A DNA stretch of 64,000 nt from contig NC_044917.1 in assembly GCF_003576645.1 (NCBI RefSeq), positions 18,077,151-18,141,150 of the forward strand. Direction: 5' to 3'. The translations under genes and the position numbers were made by a program. This DNA comes from Ipomoea triloba. Taxonomy: Eukaryota; Streptophyta; Magnoliopsida; Solanales; Convolvulaceae. The notes under the pieces are model-generated. The model saw only the letters and a program-made list of their open reading frames with translations, did not search any database and had not been told where the DNA came from. This document shows, in pieces, positions 53,854 through 63,206 of this stretch. The stretch's first letter is position 1. Each line of letters begins with the position of its first letter.

Positions 53854-54390
53854 GGATGTGTTTGGTAACCCGGAAAATGATTTCCGAAAATTATTTTTTC
53901 GGCTTTTGGTGTTTGACAACTTCTGGAAAATGTGGTCACCAAGGAAAATGAAGGTTTTTTTCCGGAAAACGACTTCCGGACATTTTGTCCGGAAGTCGTT
54001 TTCCGGAATCTGAAAATTGCTCCCATTCGCTCCCGTGCTAGGGACGGCCAATGGGCCGTCCCTCTCTTTGTTTCGGGGGACTGGTTTGAGTGTACCGGAG
54101 CTCTGCTTTCTGCTAGCAGAAACCAGAGCGACATGAGACGTCGTATTTTTTTCTTTTCTTTTTTATATAAATATTATTATTTTATATCTTTTTGTATTTT
54201 AAATACAATAAAAAAAATTATATAATTATATTATACTCACTTTCCACTCATTTTCCGAAAAATGAACCAAACACACAAGGACAGTTTTCCAAGATGCAAC
54301 CAGACACAGAAACTCAAACTGTTTTTCGGAAAATGACTCATTTTCCAGAAAACATTTTGCAGAAAAACGTGACATTTTCCAAACACACCC
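53854..54390. mobile_element. PIF/Harbinger-like MITE with perfect internal hairpin
   Basis: A 537-bp element with inverted ends GGATGTGTTTGG / CCAAACACACCC, flanked by the 3-bp duplication TAA (53851-53853, 54391-54393). Segment A shows the empty site (TTATTAAGTGTCATG). TIR sequence and TAA duplication fit Tourist/Harbinger MITEs. It contains many TTCCGGAAAA words and a perfect 23-bp stem with a 3-nt loop at 53960-54008. The open frames on both strands are a by-product of the palindromic sequence. Confidence 0.88.
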
Positions 54391-54590
54391 TAAGTGTCGT
54401 GTACGTGACATTTTGTAAATTAAATAAATACTTTATACGCCGATTCTTAAGAATCGTCGTGTATTATACTATTATATCATATATGCGGCAGTTGTTGAGA
54501 ACCGTCATCTAATAAATAACATATATGGCTACATATTAAACGGTGGTATTTAAAATGCTATTCATAATAATATTTAAAATATATTATGTG

Positions 54591-54647
54591 TATATATATG
54601 TATGCGTGTATGTATGTGTATATATATGTGTATATTATATATGTGCG

Positions 54648-54719
<72 letters not shown>

Positions 54720-54750
54720 GTATATGTATATATATATATATATATATATA
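54591..54750. repeat. (TA)n/(TG)n tract
   Basis: Long TA-rich microsatellite with ATGT interruptions, bordering the next (TA)n-inserted element. Confidence 0.9.
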
Positions 54751-55443
54751 GGGGTGTGCTCAGGTGCGAACCATCACCCAGGAAGGAAATGAGAAAGCTT
54801 CGCAGCCGTCCACGTGTCCAGATCAACGAATCAGATGTAATTTTTTAAAAAAACGACACAGTGGTATTTTCATAAATAACTCGAACTTTGGTACAAGTAA
54901 TTATGTTATAAGTGCACCTAGTTTCACTTACAAGTGCATTTATTTTCACTTACAAGTGTACCTATTTTTCACTTACAAGTGGAAGTAATTTACCTTATTA
55001 ACATTCGTACACCTATGTGCACCACTTATAACATTAGGTGCAACTAGTTATAACTTTAGGTACACTTAGTATTGAGCTCAACGTACATTTTACTTATACA
55101 TGTAATACATTTTACTTGCACTTGTGCATCTATTTTCACTTACAAGTGCAAGTAATTTACATTGTTAACATTCATGCACTTAGATGCAACCTAGATGCAC
55201 CTAATGTTAACATTAGGTGCACTTAGTATTGATGCTCTGTGTACAATTTACTTGCACCTGTAATACATTTTACTTGCACTTGTGCACCTATTTTCACTTA
55301 CAAGTGCAAGTAATTTACCTTGTTAACATTCATGCACCTAGATACACCTAGTTATAACGTTAGGTGCAACTACATCTGGACACGTGGCGCGCTGCGAAAC
55401 GTTCTCAGTTCTCTCTTATGCCGGTGGTTTTCACCTGAATGCG

Positions 55444-55446
<3 letters not shown>
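54751..55446 (+). mobile_element. (TA)n-inserted element with GTGCACCTA repeats, copy 4
   Basis: Left end GGGGTGTGCTCAGGTGCGAA with CACGTGTCCAGATCAACGAA, right end with ACATCTGGACACGTGGCGCG and TTTTCACCTGAATGCGATC, and TA tracts on both sides. The interior has the same AAGTGCAAGTAATTTACCTT-type array as the copies at 47.8-49.9 kb. Non-coding. Confidence 0.78.
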
Positions 55447-55502
<56 letters not shown>

Positions 55503-55520
55503 TTATTTATTTATTTATTT
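55447..55520. repeat. (TA)n-(ATTT)n microsatellite
   Basis: A TA tract to ~55498 followed by ATTT repeats to ~55520. Confidence 0.9.
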
Positions 55521-55900
55521 ATACACACATTGCAGTTTCAAGCCGCGGAACCGCGCTGTATAAAGTAATTTTTAAAAAATAATTAAAAACTTTATATAGT
55601 GGTTCCGGTTGGGGAGCTGAGTGTCGTGTGTGTATTTATTTATATATTTATTTATTTATTATAGCAGTTCCCCACAATATACACTTTTTTTAATAAATAT
55701 TATTTGCAATTTGTAAATATCCCATGTAAAATACAATAATAATATTTCCAATTGCACCAAAATACAAATCAACATACAGAATAATACTCTTTGTAGATGT
55801 AATCCAAAAATCAAAGATGTAATCAATCAAAACTATCAAATACAATAAGTCACAAATGCTAATAACTAAATGACAATTCAATATCATGTACATGTAATCC
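55521..55900. other. AT-rich sequence with CACTA-like words
   Basis: Contains GCGGAACCGCG and GTGGTTCCGG-type words like those in the CACTA fragments, then AT-rich sequence. No gene seen. Confidence 0.4.
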
Positions 55901-55904
55901 AAAT

Positions 55905-56560
55905 ATCAATAAAGCTTTTGCACCATAAATTTTTGATCTGACCAATTTCTTCTTGTGTATAGCTTTAAGTACCGAAGATCTACAAATTTAAAATCAATTT
56001 AAGAAGTTAGTATATATAATAGAAAAAATAAAACTTTAATTTATTATAAGAACTTTATTGAAGTGATGATCATTACTTACCTTGTCAAATCTATCACCTA
56101 GTTGTATTTGCATAATACCATACATATTTTTCATCACATAATAACCAAACTCAACGGATCCAGGTTATTTAGGGCACTATAACAAATTTAGAGAATAAAA
56201 TTAATGCAATAAAACTGTACTTAACATGCATTTGTATAAATATAATTAAAGTGCTTACTTGGCTTGTAATCCATGTTGTTAATTATTTGAGTCTATATGA
56301 CTTCACTTTAGTTTGGTATTGTAATACTTTGAGTGCACTATTAAAATGAAAAAGTATATTTAAATGAATGACATAACTTAATATACTACTCCATACTTTA
56401 CAGTATATCAATATATATGGTTTAGGTACTTTTCAATTATCTTATTAATATCCGTATGTGGTTTATTCCCTTGAATAGAATCAAACCAGTACACTTTCAA
56501 CTGTTGTGGACAAATTACATAAAACATCCAATGATCATTGCATATACAAATTTATTATTC
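55905..56560 (-). pseudogene. Ulp1-type (C48) Cys peptidase remnant, catalytic Cys lost
   Basis: Read on the minus strand, three exon-like blocks give the C-terminal part of an Ulp1/SENP-fold peptidase. Block one (~56550-56425) holds DHWMFYVICPQ and VYWFDSIQGN, with the catalytic His and Asp. Block two (~56185-56091) reads PGSVEFGYYVMKNMYG. The family has the catalytic Cys where Phe stands here. It ends at a splice donor (ACAAG|GTAAGT). Block three (55979-55905) starts after TTTGTAG and continues in phase with YTQEEIGQIKNLW. At least two in-frame stops are present (before PGS and before SYTQ). Such domains occur in plant CACTA- and Mutator-type elements and in host deSUMOylating enzymes. Given the surroundings a transposon origin is likely. 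Confidence 0.72.
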
Positions 56561-57690
56561 ATTTAATTCAAAACAACAATATTATATAAACTAAAGTATA
56601 TATAACATAAATATAATTGTTATACTTGTAAACAAATAGTGCAAAATATCTTCTTTTTTTTTTTTTTTTCATTTTTCAGTAGTGGCAGAGATATATTTTG
56701 TCCTGCTTTCGAGACTTGTCAATTGGGGTTGAATGAAATCTGAATCTAAAATTAAAACCTTATGTATCTTTCCATGCAAAACCAAACCGATCATAAAGAA
56801 ACCTATACAACAAATGTTATTGCAAAACATCACAATAAGCAAAAGTTGATTTATAAGTAAACGATAATAAAGAGCTTACCGCATAAAGAATAAAATGCAA
56901 GAGACATCGATTGCTTCCATTGCTAGAAAATGCAACATCTCATCCTTAAAAGAAGCAAATTATAATCTTGTATCCTCAACATCTCATCATTAAAGCGAAT
57001 AGTAACATGGTTGTTCAAACCCTTCACAATGCGGTATTATTGTTTGCACTTAGCAGTCAACGTGTTTGGATCAAGTTCATGTATTACAGGAGACTTCAAG
57101 ACAATCGATTCTTTATCCATCTATTTTATTCATTTACTAGGTATAAAATATACAACATAAAATAGACATATAAAAATAAACATTTCTCATACCTCATCAG
57201 ACTTAGGACATAAAATCACCAGCTTCTTTGGCCAAGCAATTAAATGACCCAATGCTACACATATTTCTACGCTTCTTCATAGGGAATAGGTAGCATTGCT
57301 TCTTCGAATGACTTCTCGAGTCACTCTTCAGAGTTATTCCACTTGATTTTCCAGGAGTACTTCTCGAGTCTTCCTTGGTGGAACTATTCGGCTGCTCTTG
57401 ATGTCTGCTTAGAGCTTACAACTGGGAATGGGCAGTTAGCCTTGAAGTGTTATAGCATAGACTTTGGAACTCTTCCACTCCGTTACTTCTCGTGTCAGTT
57501 TCCTTTGTAGAGTGTCTCCTTGTTGATGATGAGGGACTTGCTTAGTTGCTTTGTGCGTTGTTTTTCCTCATAAACCTTTTAAATTTACGCACAAACATAG
57601 CAAACTGTTTGTCAATTAAGAAATCAGATGGTTAGAATTGGACCTTGATAATGTTGATGGTTGAATTGGCTGGCTATCAAGGCTGTGTTT
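56561..57690. other. Region with no recognised gene
   Basis: Possibly more exons of the Ulp1-type pseudogene lie at ~56690-56760 on the minus strand (a FIQPQLTSLES-like reading), but I cannot support them firmly. From ~57200 the base composition becomes more balanced. No domain is recognised and no open frame exceeds ~65 codons. Confidence 0.4.
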
Positions 57691-57699
57691 TTGGGCTCG

Positions 57700-58335
57700 A
57701 TTGACTTGTCATGATTTCTCGAGCACATCTCGAATTCATACACCTTGAGGTCTCTGAATACTTGGACTATGGGTCTCTCATAGCGATCACTTTCATGTCC
57801 CACACCTTGGGCAATCCTCGCAAAATTTTTAGATTGATTTCTTTCTAGCCAAGTTCCTTTCCCAAATTTGTAATCTTGCTAATTAGATTCACGACCCAGA
57901 CTGCATCTCTGCAATAAATTCACCACTGGCCATCTTGGAGTCCTCAAACTAGTATTTCTTTATTGCCATGATCAGTTTATTGTCCTTCTCTTGCTCGTCT
58001 CCTTCACCGATCTCAAGAAAAACTTGCCATGCATATCTCCTTTGCCGAGGCACATTTCCTGATCCTTGGGATATGGTCTCATCTACTACCTTGAATAAAA
58101 CATCCTTTGCAATATTATCCAAGTTGTTCTCTTCCTATCCTCATTCATCCACTCCTGGCTTGAGAACATATGGTGGATTCGTGGGTCTTCAGGATCTACA
58201 CAGCTGCAGTGTTGACCATCCAAATTTACATTAGCCTCTCGGTAATGACTTGCCACATTTCACAGTGCAACACAGATAGATGAGTCTGCATTTGAATTTT
58301 CTAGTCATCTAAATGATCTAGATTAAACATCAAGT
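57700..58335 (-). pseudogene. Copia gag remnant
   Basis: On the minus strand the frame-shifted reading gives gag segments: DNIAKDVLFKVVDETIS, FLEIGEGDEQEKDNKLIMAI, ASGEFIAEMQS and a Leu-rich PKVWDMKV-like part in fragments to ~57720. The gag lies downstream of a primer site and LTR, as expected for a 5' element part on this strand. Many stops make it non-functional. Downstream pol is not visible. Confidence 0.75.
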
Positions 58336-58447
58336 GCTTAGAAATTGATCCTTCTATTTTTATAAGATATTGTGCATAAAAATATTTTTAATTTTCAAAA
58401 GAAGATCATCATGCAGTATACACAGAATGTTCCCCGTTCAAGGTTAA

Positions 58448-58460
58448 TGCTCTTATACCA
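58448..58460 (-). promoter_or_regulatory. Copia primer-binding site
   Basis: On the minus strand TGGTATAAGAGCA, one base off TGGTATCAGAGC (initiator tRNA-Met complement), two bases after the LTR end. Confidence 0.75.
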
Positions 58461-58462
58461 CT

Positions 58463-59090
58463 TGTTTGTCTCGAAGGGTTAGGTTACAAATCTATAGGGG
58501 GTGCATAGACTTGTATAGATTTGTAAAACTCTTTACTATTCGGATGTCCCAAATTAAAAATGAAATTTAATTCAGAAACAAATTTTCGTAAAGGATTTTG
58601 GTAGCGGAAAACATGAACCCTTTTTAAATGTTAAGCAAAATTTCGTGTTGATAAATTTTAAGTTTGGTTGAATTATGAGCTTGTAAATGCTTTTAAAGTA
58701 AATATAGAGAGAGAGCTTTTGAAGTGGTTAGACTATCAACCAACCTACGTCCACTCTTCTCCAAAGACTCCTGGGAGGATTGCACTATTAGTATAATGAG
58801 GAACACTAGATCCTTGATCATAAAGCTAGCCTCTAGCTTATAGGTTTTTCACAAGCCTAAAGTTGTTACTCCACCTCTTTCTACTTCACCGAGTAGAGGT
58901 ATAAAGTTGTCAACAGAAAAGAATGTTGATCCTCCAACTCTAATGTAGACTCTTAGCACTCGAATCTTCTCTTTGAGTTGGCCATAGTCTACGCTAGATC
59001 TTGAATTGTAGCTCTTTTCTCTTCTCTAATGGGTCATGTTATCTTAGCACTTGAAAGCTTTGAACTCTTAGTAATTTTTCACTTGATTGA
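58463..59090 (-). mobile_element. Copia 5' LTR, partial, same family as 950-2606
   Basis: The R/U5 half of an LTR in minus orientation. Its sequence around 58735-58790 is the reverse complement of the GGAGTTTCTAGAAGAAGAGT / GTGGACGTAG block of the LTRs at 950 and 3386. It ends with CA before the primer site. The outer part is missing, and the CACTA terminus begins at 59091. Confidence 0.75.
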
Positions 59091-59520
59091 CACTACTACA
59101 GGAAATACATTTAACGTCGCCTAAATGACGTCGGTTTTTTAAAAATCTGACGTCAAAAAATTACTTAAATTTAGAATATTTTTAAAAAGGGATACGACGT
59201 CGGTTTTCCCAATTAACCGACGTCGTATCTAATTAAAAAATATTTAATTAATATACGACGTCGGTTCCTAAGACTAACCGACGTCGTATAATTTTATTTT
59301 TTTTTTCTTTTTTTTTTTTAAATAGACCGACGCTAAGAACCGACGCCGTATAGTATAATTAAAAAAATAAAATATATACGACGTCGATTCGCTTACGAAC
59401 CGACGTCGTATATATATAATTTTGATTTTTTAATTTGGAATTTCCGATTTAAAAAAAAATAAATTAAGAAGTTATGGCGTCGGTTATATCTCCAACCGAC
59501 GCCGTAACTTCTTATTAAAC
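59091..59520. repeat. CACTA terminal and subterminal repeats
   Basis: At least eight copies of (T)ACGACGTCG(G/A)TT or its complement, often as inverted pairs separated by AT-rich spacers, for example 59188-59230 and 59256-59290. The array is similar to the fragments at ~31500, ~33530 and ~51840. Confidence 0.88.
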
Positions 59521-59529
59521 ATTCCCCCC

Positions 59530-59962
59530 CGAACGCACAAACCAGATCTGGCCAAGTCAAAAACTCTCCCCACACAGCCACCGCCCTCCCCACCGTGACC
59601 GCGACAGCCACCGCCGTCCATCGCCCGTCACAGCCGCCGCTCCGGTCGGCAGCCACCGCCCGCCACAGCCGTCCATCGCCCGTCACAGCCGCCGCTCCGG
59701 TCGGCAGCCACCGCCCGCCACAGCCGTCCATCGCCCGTCACAGCCGCCGCTCCGGTCGGCAGCCACCGCCCGCCACAGCCGTCCATCGCCCGTCACAGCC
59801 GCCGCTCCGGTCGGCAGCCACCGCCCGCCACAGCCGCCGCCCGCGGCAGCCGCACAACCCGTTCCGTCGCTGCAGCAAGACCACCGCTCGCCACAGCGGC
59901 AGCCGTGACCTCCCGCCACAGTCGCCCACCGCGACCACCACACGCCGCCTCCTCCACCGCCG
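59530..59962 (+). other. CACTA leader exon 1 with 55-bp GC-rich minisatellite
   Basis: A very GC-rich block ending at a splice donor CCG|GTAAGA (59962/59963). From about 59608 to 59830 a 55-bp unit (TCCGGTCGGCAGCCACCGCC and on, starts at 59641, 59696, 59751, 59806) is repeated about four times. Because 55 is not a multiple of three, the open frames through it change residues at each unit, so I treat it as an untranslated leader and not as a Pro/Arg-rich protein. This is inferred from layout; no transcript data are available. Confidence 0.6.
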
Positions 59963-61420
59963 GTAAGACATTGTATTTTTTATTATATTTTAATTTTCAA
60001 ATTATTTGTTAATATATTGCAAATTTTAAAAATTTATTATGTATTTTAGGGTTTATTGTGTATCTTAGGTTTTATAAATTAATAATTTTGAATTTTTAGA
60101 AACTTTAATGTATTTTTGGAATTATTTCTAATATATTTCGAATTTTAGGAACTATTATGCATTTTTTGCCTATAAAATCATAATTTCGAATTTTAATAAA
60201 TTATTATGTATTTTTGGAATTATTTCTAATATATTTCGAATTTTAGGAACTATTATGCATTTTTGGCCTATAAATTCATAATTTCGAATTTTAATAAAGT
60301 ATTATGTATTTTTATGAATCATTTATAATATATTTCGAATTTTAGGAAATATTATGTATTTTAGGACCTATAAATTCATAATTTCGAATTTTAAGAAATT
60401 ATTATGTATTTTAGGAATTATTTAGAATATATTTCGAATTTCTGGAATTATTATGTATTTTAGGCCCTATAAATTCATAATTTCGAATTTTAAGAAATTA
60501 TTATGTATTTTTAGGAATTATTTATAATATATTTTGAATTTTAGGAATTATTATGTATTTTAGGCCCTATAAATTCATAATTTCGAATTTTAAAAAATTA
60601 TTATGTATTTTTAGAAATTATTTATAATATATTTCGAATTTTAGGAACTATTATGTATTTTAGGCCTTATAAATTCAAAATTTTGAATTTTAAGAAATTA
60701 TTATGTATTTTTAGGAATTATTTATAATATATTTCAAATTTTAGGAACTATTATGTATTTTAGGCCCTATAAATTCAAAATTTTGAATTTTAAGAACTTA
60801 TTATGTATTTTTAGGAATTATTTATAATATATTTCGAATTTTAAGAATTATTATGTATTTTAGGCCCTATAAATTCATAATTTCGAATTTTAAGCAATTA
60901 TTATGTATTTTTAGGAATTATTTATTATTTTGAATTATATTAATTTACAAATAAAACTTGTAGGTATTAGTTAGACTCGGGATTTATTTACGGACGTGGA
61001 TAACTCTGTGGTGAGGTAAGATTTTTTCCTATTTTTATTTGTGCTTTGGCTTTATATTCTGCATCCGGTGATTAGTCACACCGTGGTCTATGTTTATTTA
61101 TGCTTTGGCTTTATATATTGCATCCGGTGATTAGCCACACCGTGGTCTATGTTTATTTATGCTTTGGCTTTATATATTGTATGCGGTGATTAGCCACACC
61201 GTGGTCTATGTTTATTTATGCTTTGGCTATATATTCTGCATCCAGTGATTAGCCACACCGTGGTCTATGTTTATTTATGCTTTGACTATATATTCTGCAT
61301 CCGGTGATTAGCCACACCGTGGTCTATGTTTATTTATGCTTTGTTTGTTATTATTATAGAATTTGTTGAATTTGTTGAATTAGTGTTAACTTAAGTTTGA
61401 TTAGGATTAATATTATTTTA
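59963..61420 (+). other. CACTA leader introns with tandem repeats and a 52-bp exon
   Basis: AT-rich intron sequence between the donor at 59963 and an acceptor TTTTAG at 61420. It holds ~8.5 copies of a 100-bp unit (anchor TTTTAGGCCCTATAAATTCA; starts at ~60461, 60561, 60661, 60761, 60861) across ~60040-60930. After a candidate 52-bp exon at 60964-61015 (TTGTAG acceptor, GAG|GTAAG donor) come about five copies of a 59-bp unit (GCATCCGGTGATTAGCCACA) from 61042 to ~61345. Confidence 0.7.
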
Positions 61421-62241
61421 GATTGGCTTGTGATGGATAAAAGTTGGATGAATGCTTCTCGAATTAGTCAAGAATACGATGATGGAGTTAAAAATTTTAT
61501 TAACTTTGCAAAGAATAACCTTCCGGGTAGTAATGAAATGCTCATTTGTCCTTGTGAGAAGTGTTGTAATCAAAAAATGTTATGTGTGAAAGACGTATAT
61601 GATGCTCTAATCTGTCATGGGATTAATCCATCTTATACAAAATGGATATGGCATGGTGAAAGCACTGTGGCTATAACATCTAACATGTATGTTGACAACG
61701 AAGCAAATGAAGATGATGAGTCTGAAGATCAATTAGATGAAATGTTTCGCGATGTTGGAGAGGAGTTCACCGATCGGTCAAACGAGTTGGATGAATTATT
61801 GAAGGATTCAAAATTACCTTTATGGCCGAGTTGTAGTAAATATACCCGATTATCTGCTGTATTAAAATTATTCAACATGAAAGCTGGGAATGGGTGGAGT
61901 GACAAGAGCTTTACTGCGTTACTTGAGATATTAAAGGAAATGCTTCCAGATGATAATGAACTTCCGAAGAGTACGTATGATGCCAAGAAGATTTTGTGTC
62001 CCATGGGTATGGGATATAAAAAGATACATGTTTGCCCTAACGATTGCATATTGTTTAGGAATGATTACAAAGATTTGCATGCATGTCCAATATGTGGGGC
62101 ATCTCGTTTCAAAACAAGAGAGATAATGTTGCTTGGAAAGTAAGTTTGAAAAGTCCACCAGCTAAAGTTATGTGGTATCTTCTAATTCTCTCAAGATTTA
62201 AGCGTATGTTTGCTAATCCAAGCGACGCGAAAAACTTAACA

Positions 62242-62368
62242 TGGCATGCAGATCAAAAAATTTCTGATGGCAAGCTTCGAACATGGCATGCAGATCAAAA
62301 AATTTCTGATGGCAAGCTTCGACACCCGCATGCAGATCAAAAAATTTCTGATGGCAAGCTTCGACACC
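62242..62368 (+). repeat. 42-bp in-frame tandem triplication in Tnp2
   Basis: Three consecutive 42-bp units, each encoding HADQKISDGKLR plus two residues. A typical Tnp2 has this segment once, just before the HPADSRQW block. It adds 28 residues without breaking the frame. Confidence 0.9.
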
Positions 62369-63038
62369 CAGCTGATTCTCGTCAATGGACAACATTTGAT
62401 AATGTATTTCCTGAATTTGGTCACGAGCCGAGAAATCTTAGGCTTGGACTTTGTACTGATGGTATGAACCCTCACGGGAACCTAAGTAGCAAATATAGCT
62501 CGTGGCTAGTTATGTTGGTAATTTATAGTTTACCTCCTTGGTTGTGTATGAAACGCAAACACATATTATTGTGCTTAATGATTTCTGGGCCGAAACAACC
62601 AGGAAATGATATAGATGTCTTTTTGGCGCCTTTGATTGAAGACTTGAAAAGTTTGTGGGATGAAGGTGCGTTAGTGTTTGACGCATACCGAAAAGAGAGT
62701 TTTAAGTTGCATGCAATGCTTTTCTGCACAATCAATGACTTTCCAGCTTATGGAAACCTATCTGGATATAGTGTCAAAGGACATAAGGCATGCCCCATAT
62801 GTGAAGATAATACATGTTATCATCAACTTGTTCATGGCAGAAAGACAGTCTACATGGGGCATCGAAGATTTCTAGATAAATTTCACCCTTATCGAAGATT
62901 AAAAAAAGCTTTCAATGGGGTACAAGACTATACAGATGCTCCACAACCATTAACTGGGATTCAAGTTTATGAACGCATAGAGTGTATCAATGTTACTTTT
63001 GGTAAGACTCAAAAACTTAAATCTCAAAGAGGTAAGAG

Positions 63039-63206
63039 ATCAAAATCTAATGTTGATGTACCATCAAATGAGAATAAGAGATCAAAATCTAATGTTGATG
63101 TACCATCAAATGAGAAGAGTCGATCAAAATCTAATGTTGATGTACCATCAAATGAGAAGAGTCCATCAAAATCTAATGTTGATGTACCATCAAATGAGAA
63201 GAGTCC
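63039..63206 (+). repeat. 42-bp in-frame tandem repeat in Tnp2 (four units)
   Basis: Four 42-bp units encoding RSKSNVDVPSNEKS with small changes (RSK, RSK, RSK, PSK). They lie in the linker between KTQKLK and the KKKSIFFDLPYW block. The repeat is basic and Ser-rich and keeps the frame. Confidence 0.92.

Larger units (their letters stand above)
49933..54590. repeat. Segment B of the A/B duplication
   Basis: Colinear with 29302-36399. The left edge coincides with the end of a TA tract next to the inverted element. The right edge fades into TA-rich sequence near 54590. It contains the LTR end, Athila-type leader, gag start, CACTA fragments and nsLTP2 gene. Confidence 0.87.

Noticed and set aside
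53716..54225. Overlapping ~90-110-residue frames on both strands in the Harbinger-like MITE
   Set aside because: They arise from repeated TTCCGGAA palindromes that stay open on both strands. The element is a MITE with no coding capacity.
54543..54848. Tyr/Ile-rich open frames across TA repeats
   Set aside because: Translation of (TA)n and (TG)n microsatellites, with no coding signal.
59595..59966. 123-residue Pro/Arg/His-rich open frame in the GC-rich block
   Set aside because: The 55-bp repeat is not a multiple of three, so the frame cycles and all strands and frames stay open simply from GC content. It ends at a splice donor.
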